A stretch of 15,139 nt of DNA from NCBI GenBank assembly GCA_902459845.2, contig CABPSV020000174.1, positions 9,609-24,747 on the forward strand, read 5' to 3'. The stretch comes from Hepatocystis sp. ex Piliocolobus tephrosceles. Its lineage: Eukaryota > Apicomplexa > Aconoidasida > Haemosporida > Plasmodiidae. The position numbers and the translations under genes were made by a program. Each line of letters begins with the position of its first letter. Position 1 is the first letter of the stretch. Below the pieces are notes generated by a model. It did not search any database, had not been told where the DNA came from, and saw nothing but the letters and a program-made list of their open reading frames with translations. Shown piece after piece: positions 1 to 6,647 of the stretch.

Positions 1-197
1 GTTTACGTCGTTGTTCTGCTTCTTCTGCTTGTTTACGTCGTTGTTCTGCTTCTTCTGCTTGTTTACGTTGTTGTTCTTCTTCTGCTTGTTTACGTCGTTG
101 TTCTGCTTCTTCTGCTTGTTTACGTCGTTGTTCTGCTTCTTCTGCTTGTTTACGTCGTTGTTCTGCTTCTTCTAATTGTTTACGTCGTTGTTCTGCT
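1..197 (-). repeat. 30-bp in-frame tandem repeat in the MAEBL-like gene
   Basis: At least six copies of a 30-bp unit encode the decapeptide QAEEAEQRRK on the minus strand; the last copies drift towards the unique sequence near 180-197. The copy at 61-87 is 27 bp long, has lost one Ala codon and carries an Arg-to-Gln change. The array runs off the window edge, so the full copy number is unknown. The encoded peptide is strongly charged and suited to a helix or coiled coil. It is coding repeat DNA, not a CRISPR array. Confidence 0.93.
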
Positions 198-2446
198 GCT
201 CGTTTATTTGCATCATCAAGCATTGCTTTATCATTTAGTATATTCATTGCATCTGCAGCCATTCTTCGTTCTATTTCTACTTTCTTTACTTCTTCTTCAT
301 CTTTTGCTGTATCATATGAATTCTTTTTATTTTTTACATCATTAAGAGCTTGGTTTTTTCTTTGTTTTTTTAATTCCAATTCTCTTCTTATTCTTTCATT
401 AACAGCTATTAAAGGTGTTTTAAGTGATTCACGGTTCAATCTATGTGGATCCGAACTAGAGCCTCCAATTTCTGAATTTTGATTATCCAATGGTTTTCTT
501 ATTGTTACTTCATATAAGATCGGATCTGAAAGTAATACTTTTCTTCGGTCTTCTATTTTAAGTTGGTTTAAAATCGCTATTTGTTCATTTTCAATAGTAT
601 CTAATGACTCATTAGCAACTTCATAATCATATTTTAATTTGTTTATGTTTTTACTTTCTATTTGTTGCCTCATTCGTTCTTCTTTTTCTTTTATTTCAAA
701 TTTTTTTATTTCATTAATATTTTTACTTTGTTTTAAACGTCCAAAAACACTTAAATCTTCAGTTGATTCGGGGATTTTAGTTATTTGTGGAGGTTTTTCA
801 TCTAAATTAATCATATTAGCTGTTAATACAGTAAAAGAAAAATGTTGTTGTTTTTCTAAAACACAAGATGGTTTATCATATATATGATAACATTTACCTT
901 TAATGTCGTTTATATTATGTTTCGTCAAAGGTTCATCAGCAACCCATATACCCCATTGATGAATTTGTTCATCAGAGCTTCTACGACCACTATGACGTAT
1001 AAATAAATATTCCATACATGACTCAAAATAAGTATACAATATTAAATATTCTGCACGTACTAAACTATTACATTTTCCAGTTTTTGGATCATACGTACCA
1101 AATACTAAATTATTTAATGGAAATCGAGAAGGGCACTTTTCTTCATAATCAGGTCTTATAAATGAACTAACATATGTCCAATCTTTTGCATCATTTGGTT
1201 TTCTAGCATATAAACAGTTAGGTTTATTTACGTCATTTATATTTTTACGACAATTTTCTTGTCTGAATTGTTCATGTAATCCTAAAACAACACATTCCTT
1301 GGTTGTATGGTTATATATCGCGGGTAAATTTTTTAAACATGCGTTATTATATTTTTCTGATAAACAAGGACCCAAACAATAACTATATATAGAACATTCA
1401 AACTCATTGATCAATTTTGGTACAACTTGATTCATCGGATTAGTAACATTTACAGGATTATGAAATAGAGAAACAGTAGTTTTAGGTGAAGTTCCTAAGG
1501 AAGTTCTCATATAACGTTCAATATGATGTTTACACATACTATAATTGAAATCTGTCATATTTTTAAATTTATCAGTTAAATGTTGATCACTATAACAATT
1601 ATTTAAACTTGTATGACTCAAAACTAAACCAGTAACTTTTTGATTTCGAAGTTGGCTAATAGATGCTTCTCTTGCATTTAAATATTTACCATCTATTTCT
1701 TTTAAAAAATCTGTATTGTAGTGTTTATCTTTGCCTTGTGTTTGTGTATTATTTTGTACAATTATAGTTTTACCATAATTAGGACAACTACCTTGTGCTC
1801 TTCCTGGAACATTGTGATTTGGACATGTTTCTTGAGAATTATCCTTTTTAACAAACATAGATTGTATGGCACTAGGTACGTTTTTTGATAAAATATTATA
1901 CATAAAATCACCTGTACCGTTATCACCATTTCTATTCCATTCTATTATATTATAATTATTTTCTAAATCAAATTTTAACATAAAATTGCTTTGAGGATTG
2001 TTAAAATCTTGGCTACTTACTTTATTAAACGAATAATTATTTACTGTACTCCAATTTTGTTCACCTACTTTTAAATCAATAAACTGTTCATTATCAAATA
2101 AGGTATTATTATTATTTTTTTTTTCTAGAATACTAGTATAATCGCCACCTGTACTGTCATCTGTCTCTATTTGCATTTCGGTTGATTCGGTTGGTTCAGT
2201 TGATTCGGTTGGTTCAGTTGATTCGGTTGATTTAGCTGATGTGGTTAGTTCGTTTAATCCGTCTTGTTTTTCTTGTTGATGTTTCAATTGTAATGATTGT
2301 TCGTTACTACTTCCAACAAATTCTGTGAATGGAACATTTATTTGTGTATTAGATCTATCCACAAACTCTTCTTGTGCATTTTGTTCGTTATAAGCGCCAT
2401 AAACGCATAGGTGAGTAAAAAAAAGTAATATAATAACGTTCTTCAT
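1..2446 (-). CDS. MAEBL: MAEBL, AMA1-family adhesin (5' part, partial)
   Basis: The frame is open for 815 codons from the ATG at 2444-2446 to the window edge, so the 3' part is missing. The protein starts with a signal peptide (MKNVIILLFFTHLCVYGAYN), then a Thr/Ser/Glu/Pro-rich stretch (about residues 75-90). A cysteine-rich domain follows, with 16 Cys between residues 208 and 528. It resembles AMA1 domains I/II: NNPQSNFMLKFDLENNYNII, CPNYGKTIIVQN, PAIYNHTTKECVVLG, NCYARKPNDAKDWTYVSS and a late WGIWVADEP. It is followed by a charged, probably coiled-coil region (about 560-745) and Glu/Arg/Lys/Gln-rich repeats to the edge. MAEBL is a type I membrane adhesin of sporozoites and merozoites, stored in apical organelles and used in attachment. 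The neighbouring ATP synthase delta and farnesyltransferase beta genes fit the known MAEBL locus. The second AMA1-like domain, transmembrane segment and 3' introns expected of MAEBL are not in the window. Another AMA1 paralogue is the main alternative. Confidence 0.8.
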   Translation of the reverse strand, partial: MKNVIILLFFTHLCVYGAYNEQNAQEEFVDRSNTQINVPFTEFVGSSNEQSLQLKHQQEKQDGLNELTTSAKSTESTEPTESTEPTESTEMQIETDDSTGGDYTSILEKKNNNNTLFDNEQFIDLKVGEQNWSTVNNYSFNKVSSQDFNNPQSNFMLKFDLENNYNIIEWNRNGDNGTGDFMYNILSKNVPSAIQSMFVKKDNSQETCPNHNVPGRAQGSCPNYGKTIIVQNNTQTQGKDKHYNTDFLKEIDGKYLNAREASISQLRNQKVTGLVLSHTSLNNCYSDQHLTDKFKNMTDFNYSMCKHHIERYMRTSLGTSPKTTVSLFHNPVNVTNPMNQVVPKLINEFECSIYSYCLGPCLSEKYNNACLKNLPAIYNHTTKECVVLGLHEQFRQENCRKNINDVNKPNCLYARKPNDAKDWTYVSSFIRPDYEEKCPSRFPLNNLVFGTYDPKTGKCNSLVRAEYLILYTYFESCMEYLFIRHSGRRSSDEQIHQWGIWVADEPLTKHNINDIKGKCYHIYDKPSCVLEKQQHFSFTVLTANMINLDEKPPQITKIPESTEDLSVFGRLKQSKNINEIKKFEIKEKEERMRQQIESKNINKLKYDYEVANESLDTIENEQIAILNQLKIEDRRKVLLSDPILYEVTIRKPLDNQNSEIGGSSSDPHRLNRESLKTPLIAVNERIRRELELKKQRKNQALNDVKNKKNSYDTAKDEEEVKKVEIERRMAADAMNILNDKAMLDDANKRAAEQRRKQLEEAEQRRKQAEEAEQRRKQAEEAEQRRKQAEEEQQRKQAEEAEQRRKQAEEAEQRRK
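2175..2230 (-). repeat. Thr-Glu-Ser/Pro coding repeat
   Basis: Short imperfect repeats of 9-18 bp (gttgattcg / gttggttca on the plus strand) encode a TESTEP-like tract just after the signal peptide of the MAEBL-like protein. The tract is acidic and rich in hydroxyl residues, and is probably disordered. Confidence 0.75.
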
Positions 2447-2549
2447 GTTTTTACTTATTTATTGTAAAAAAAAATATACTTAAGGAAGGTTATAATAATA
2501 TAAGGGCGATATGTATAGTTTTTGTGTTTTCAAAAATAAAAACGTGTAG

Positions 2550-2582
<33 letters not shown>

Positions 2583-2704
2583 TTAAGTGTATAGTAGCGC
2601 GGATATATTTTTCACATATGTGTTACTTTAGGTATAACGTCAAATATATAACAATAATAACATATAATAATAACGTATAATATGGAATTGGGGGAGTTAT
2701 ATAC

Positions 2705-2796
2705 GCATGCATATAAGTCTATACATTTAAATATATGTATGTATTATATACATGTATTATATGTATGTATTATATGCATGTATTATATGTATGCAT
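2705..2796. promoter_or_regulatory. TGCATG-type motif cluster upstream of MAEBL (candidate AP2-Sp sites)
   Basis: Seen: GCATGC at 2705-2710 (reads TGCATGCG on the minus strand), TGCATG at 2775-2780 and TATGCATA at 2790-2797, about 260-350 bp upstream of the MAEBL ATG. A perfect palindrome TGCATGCA lies further out at 3875-3882. Known: TGCATG is the core bound by the sporozoite factor AP2-Sp, and MAEBL is expressed in sporozoites. Inference: these are functional sites. The surrounding DNA is rich in TATGTAT words, so chance is a real alternative for single copies. Confidence 0.45.
2741..2792. repeat. 13-bp tandem repeat, four copies
   Basis: Four consecutive 13-bp units of the form gtattatatRYat, at 2741, 2754, 2767 and 2780. 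They vary only at two positions, and the third copy creates the TGCATG hexamer. The array lies about 300-345 bp upstream of the MAEBL ATG. Confidence 0.85.
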
Positions 2797-3303
2797 AATA
2801 CTCATCAGTAAAATGCAACACTAAAGTTATAATCGCAAAAAAAAAAAAATTATATCAAAACACGATATTTGATAAAAACGTAAAATTATGTAAAACAAAA
2901 CATTTACATATATTTTTGTGTGCCACTTTTAAAATAGTTCACATATAGTAGATATTAATTTGTTAACAGATAAAAAAATAAAAGGGTACGGAAAAAAGAG
3001 GAAGTTTTTATTTCACATGATTTGTGATAGATATGACGTGTAGTTATGATAGTTTTTATAAATAAATGCAAAATCATCAAAAATAAAAAAATTTAATACA
3101 TAATTATATTTTTATTTAATTAAATTTAGACATGTTTGTTATAAATTACGGTAAATGGTGGCAACAATTAAATAAATTAATTAATAATTATTAATTATTA
3201 AGTATGTATGTAGGTATATATGTATATATCACAATTTTTACAAATAATATATAATTTTACAACACGTTTGTTTTGATAAAAGAATGTTATGGATGATGCA
3301 AAT

Positions 3304-3304
<1 letters not shown>

Positions 3305-3344
<40 letters not shown>
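3305..3344. repeat. Poly(dA) tract, 40 nt
   Basis: An uninterrupted run of 40 A. With T36 at 3660-3695 and shorter tracts near 3489-3511 and 3881-3907 it makes this intergenic region rich in stiff poly(dA:dT). Such tracts are typical of Plasmodium intergenic DNA and tend to exclude nucleosomes. Confidence 0.9.
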
Positions 3345-3346
<2 letters not shown>

Positions 3347-3656
3347 CAAAATAAGACAAATTAAAAAGTAAATAATTGAATAAAAAAAAAAATTTTTAGT
3401 AAAAGTTAAATAAAATACAATAATATATAATAAAATAAAACGAATAAATAAAAAGTCTTTATGAGTTAAAAATGAATTGAATAATAATCAAAAAAAAAAA
3501 AAAAAAAAAAAAGATGTTATTTTATATAATAAATATATATTAATAATATATATGATTAAAATATATTTAATACATGTTATAAGTAAAATAAAAACAAAAA
3601 CAAAAAAAAAAGCTCATGGCTAGTTGTAACAATTAAATTTTTAATAAAAAAATAAA

Positions 3657-3659
<3 letters not shown>

Positions 3660-3695
<36 letters not shown>
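3660..3695. repeat. Poly(dT) tract, 36 nt
   Basis: An uninterrupted run of 36 T, about 675 bp beyond the stop codon of the ATP synthase delta gene. Its exact length is likely to vary between isolates and to be error-prone in sequencing. Confidence 0.9.
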
Positions 3696-3696
<1 letters not shown>

Positions 3697-4369
3697 GTTA
3701 AGGTCATTTTTTAATAGATAATAGTTGAGGCAGTTTGATATTTAAAAAGGTGTTGTGCAATTTAACGCACGCATAATATTGTTTAATTATTGGCTCATTT
3801 ATATTTTAAGTTTAATAGCTTTTTAATTATTTTTGTGCCGTATGTGTGTGTTAAAAAAAATAAAAGAAACGTTGTGCATGCAAAAAAAAAAAAAAAAAAA
3901 AAAAAAATGATCCAAAATATTTTGCACCAAAAAAAAGATGTCCAATTATTACGTATATATATATATATATATATATATTTATTATTTATTTATTCATTTA
4001 TTTATTTATGTTTTCGATTTTTATAAATGTTTTGTTGTGATAAAATATGTAAAGATGTACATAAATAAATAAATTTACACGCATGGGTGTGCATCTATAT
4101 TTATACATTTCGAATGAGTGGTTTTATATAATTTCTTAAGACACTTTTTTTTTTTAAGACAACATTTACAGTTAAGATAAACACAACTTGTAACTTACAC
4201 AAATCAAGTCCTTATAATAAAATATAATAAATAGTTCTATTTATATAGTATTATTGGTATTATTTGTGTTATGTTATATTATTTATATGGTGTTATGTTT
4301 TTTTTTTTTTTTTCTTTGTCATCAGCTAGTTGATATAAACTTTTACACACGACTTACTTCTTTTTATAT

Positions 4370-5061
4370 TTATGATGCAACTCGAAGGATTGACGAACAC
4401 AACTCTTTCCTATAAATTAAAAAGAAAAAAAAAAATTAAACAAATATGTAAACAAATAAATAAATGAAATATTATAAATAAGGTAAAATAATATAAAACG
4501 AAATAAAATAATTTTTTTTTTTTTTTTTTTTTTTCATAAAAATTTATTATATCAGTATAAGCATAAAAACATGTGAAAATGTTTGTATACCATAAGAAAG
4601 ACACACAACAAAAATGTATATCAATAAGCACATATATAAACACATACATAAACACAAACATAAACACATACATAAACACAAACATAAACACATACATAAG
4701 CACATACATAAACACATACATAAACACATATACACAGGTATATGCATGTGTATGTATTACCCCAACATGGTTTTTATTTTTATCCATTTATCATCCGTTG
4801 TATCATTAACTGCACATAATTGTTGTAAAACTTTAACAGTCTTATTTTTGTCCAAATATTCTAGGGGTACTATTTCAATACCCACGACTTCAGCATTATT
4901 GCTGTTACTGTTGTCATTACTTTTTTTATAAATAAATACACCATCTGAAATAAAGAATTCTTTTTTTTCTTTTTCATCAAATTCAACTGTTATTATGCCA
5001 TTTCGTAATAAAGTAATTAATGAACTGTGGTTGTTTGTTACAGTAAAATATCCCTCAATAC

Positions 5062-5096
<35 letters not shown>

Positions 5097-5354
5097 GACA
5101 CACATTAACAAAAAATTCGCTTTTTTCTTTATTTGCATTTAAGTTTTTTTTTTATGCAATTTTTTCTATTACATAAAATTATTTTTTACGTACAGTTTTT
5201 TTATTTTTATTTTTATTTTTATGGACTAACCTGGAAATGATGCCCTTTTAATGGGTTGATTATTAAATATTGATTCACTTGAGGAAGATAAGGTTAAATA
5301 TAAATTGCTATTTTTAATGGTACTGAAAAAAAGCTTTCTTGTTCTGTTCAACAT
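4370..5354 (-). CDS. Mitochondrial F1-ATPase delta subunit (three exons)
   Basis: Predicted exons on the minus strand are 5231-5354, 4761-5061 and 4370-4409 (124, 301 and 40 nt), giving 465 nt, or 154 aa plus stop. Donors read GTTAGT and GTAATA; acceptors are TTTTTTAAG and TTTATAG. All junctions stay in phase. The protein opens with a basic, acid-free leader (MLNRTRKLFFSTIKNSNLYL) typical of a mitochondrial presequence. Then comes the family's beta-sandwich signature: FPGIEGYFTVTNNHSSLITL, matching the PG..G.....H.PL.T.L pattern of bacterial epsilon/mitochondrial delta, followed by NGIITVEF and FFISDGVF. The final exon supplies KELCSSILRVAS, completing a short C-terminal helix. The subunit sits in the F1 central stalk and couples rotor to catalysis. 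Alternative: if intron 2 were retained, the protein would end after 142 aa (MLG then stop). My recollection of about 154 aa for the P. falciparum protein supports the three-exon model. Confidence 0.88.
4410..4760 (-). other. Intron 2 of ATP synthase delta
   Basis: A predicted 351-bp intron with donor GTAATA (at 4760 reading down) and acceptor TTTATAG ending at 4410. It contains a 12-bp minisatellite (4629-4736) and a T25 tract near 4510-4534. The donor overlaps an in-frame TAA, so unspliced message terminates at once. Open frames seen here on both strands are repeat translations. Confidence 0.75.
4629..4736. repeat. 12-bp minisatellite in intron 2
   Basis: Nine tandem units with consensus CACATACATAAA (plus strand) lie at 4629, 4641, 4653, 4665, 4677, 4689, 4701, 4713 and a degenerate last one at 4725. 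Units at 4653 and 4677 read CACAAACATAAA, so the array partly alternates as a 24-bp higher-order unit. It gives rise to spurious open frames on both strands. Confidence 0.9.
5062..5230 (-). other. Intron 1 of ATP synthase delta
   Basis: A predicted 169-bp intron running from donor GTTAGT to acceptor TTTTTTAAG on the minus strand. A 31-nt A tract (5065-5095) becomes a long pyrimidine tract directly before the acceptor. Splicing is phase 1 and restores a glycine codon (PG-I) at the most conserved point of the family. Confidence 0.82.
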
Positions 5355-5470
5355 TTTGTTTGAATGTTCACTTTTTTATTTTTTTTATTTTTAAGATTTT
5401 ATTTTTTTTTATTCAAATATGTTATTAAACAAGTTTTTTCTAAGTTCTTGCACTACTATAATACACTACT

Positions 5471-5550
5471 AAATGTTACTAAATGCTACTAAATGTTACT
5501 AAATGCTACTAAATGCTACTAAATGCTACTAAACACTACTAAATACTATT
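5471..5550. repeat. 10-bp minisatellite upstream of ATP synthase delta
   Basis: Eight consecutive 10-bp units of AAATGYTACT, the last two degenerate (aaacactact, aaatactatt), starting about 117 bp upstream of the ATG. The period is close to one DNA helical turn. Another degenerate unit precedes the array at 5461-5470. Confidence 0.92.
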
Positions 5551-6618
5551 AAATTTTGTTCTTGTACTTTTTTAGTACCTCATTTAGTTTATTTTCGCTC
5601 ACACGTTCGTTCGCTTGTTTGCTTTGTTTGTGTTTTCGAATTAATTATTGCTTTTTTTTTTTTAATTCTCTTATTTGTTCATTTTATTATATGTATGTAT
5701 TATATGTGTTTTGCTCTCCCTTTATTTCGTTTTCGCTATAATAAGAGTTAATAACGTTTATAAATGTATATATGTATGTATATATATTTATGCGTTTTTT
5801 TTTTTTTTTTTTTTTACATTAAAGATGTTATGAATTCAAAATATACCTATAAAAAATAACTTAAATACATAAAACAAAATTATATTTTATTTCTTATAAT
5901 AGAAGTATTCAAGCGCAAATTTTGGTATATGTAATATGTATATATATTTAAAAGTGTATGTATATGTATGCATTTTAAATAATTATATAAAAAAAAAAAA
6001 AAATAATAATAATAATAACAAAACAAAAGAAAATAAAATGAAATAATTAATGTCAGTTTCATATTTAACTTGATATTTCTATATTCATGAAACGTTTTGT
6101 TATACAAATAAAAAAAAATAATTAATAAGTAAACAAAAGGAATAAATAGATAAATGAATAAAATAAAATAAATGAAATAAAACAAATACATAAGTAAATG
6201 GGTAAAAAGTAAGAGCAAAAATTAAGCAGATTTAATTAAAAACAGTTTTGTTATATATTTATTTTTTTTCTTCATAATAGTGCTTCTACGTATTTATTTC
6301 CAATAAACCTTTACATTTCCAATATTTATTTCATAAAAAAAAAATTATTGCGAATAAAAAAAAATGTAGATAAAATAAAAGAACTAAAAATTTAAAGCCT
6401 CTATACTATACTAATTATTTATGTCATCTACCATTGGTGCATATAAAAAAATTATTACCTAGTTTTGACTAGTGGTTTGCTTTTTCGTTCTTTTTCACTT
6501 TGTTCACGCTTTTCATATTGGCTACTTTGCTTATTTTCTCTAATTTGCTTATTTTCTCTAATTTACCTGTTTTAGTTTTAATAAATTTTTTTACTACACC
6601 TGTAAGAGCATATACATT

Positions 6619-6628
6619 ACGTGCACGT
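6619..6628. promoter_or_regulatory. ACGTGCACGT palindrome before the farnesyltransferase beta ATG
   Basis: A perfect 10-bp palindrome in otherwise AT-rich DNA, ending 19 bp before the ATG at 6648. Its centre GTGCAC contains the GTGCA core recognised by ApiAP2 factors such as AP2-I. Its position so close to the ATG means it could lie within the transcript rather than the promoter. Function is inferred only. Confidence 0.35.
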
Positions 6629-6647
6629 ATAAAAACGTAATTGTATA

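Larger units (their letters stand above)
2447..4369. other. Intergenic region between ATP synthase delta and MAEBL
   Basis: About 1.9 kb with no supportable gene. It holds the presumed MAEBL promoter and 5' UTR (lower coordinates) and the presumed 3' UTR of the ATP synthase delta gene (upper coordinates). It contains a (TA)n tract near 2559-2581, a 13-bp repeat at 2741-2792, A40 at 3305-3344, a further A tract near 3489-3511, T36 at 3660-3695, an A tract near 3881-3907, and a TA tract near 3954-3977 followed by TTTA-rich repeats. TGCATG-type hexamers occur at 2705, 2775 and 3875. The only open frames are made of homopolymer or TA translation. Confidence 0.85.
5355..6647. other. Divergent intergenic region (ATP synthase delta / farnesyltransferase beta)
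   Basis: About 1.3 kb between two divergently transcribed genes, so it should hold both promoters and 5' UTRs. It contains a 10-bp minisatellite (5471-5550), TATG-rich repeats near 5690-5710 and 5765-5790, poly-T near 5796-5815 and A/T homopolymers. A somewhat less AT-rich block at 6455-6640 carries two copies of TTGCTTATTTTCTCTAAT near 6530-6565. No convincing gene was found; the open frames are low complexity. Confidence 0.8.

Noticed and set aside
1..197. Direct repeats of about 30 bp, at first sight CRISPR-like
   Set aside because: The units are contiguous without spacers, stay in frame in a long coding sequence and lie in a eukaryotic genome.
639..887. Plus-strand 82-aa open frame with hydrophobic N-terminus
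   Set aside because: It is antisense to the coiled region and AMA1-like domain of the MAEBL-like gene; the hydrophobicity comes from reading Lys/Glu codons in reverse.
3790..4026. 78-aa plus-strand open frame
   Set aside because: It consists of translated poly-A (Lys) and TA (Tyr-Ile) tracts in an intergenic region.
4410..4931. Several open frames on both strands with four-residue periodicity
   Set aside because: They translate the 12-bp intronic minisatellite, and the terminal part of the plus-strand one is antisense to ATP synthase delta exon 2.
5880..6218. 112-aa hydrophobic minus-strand open frame
   Set aside because: It is made of Phe/Tyr/Leu/Ile from A/T homopolymers and short AAT repeats; no conserved motif or plausible start context.
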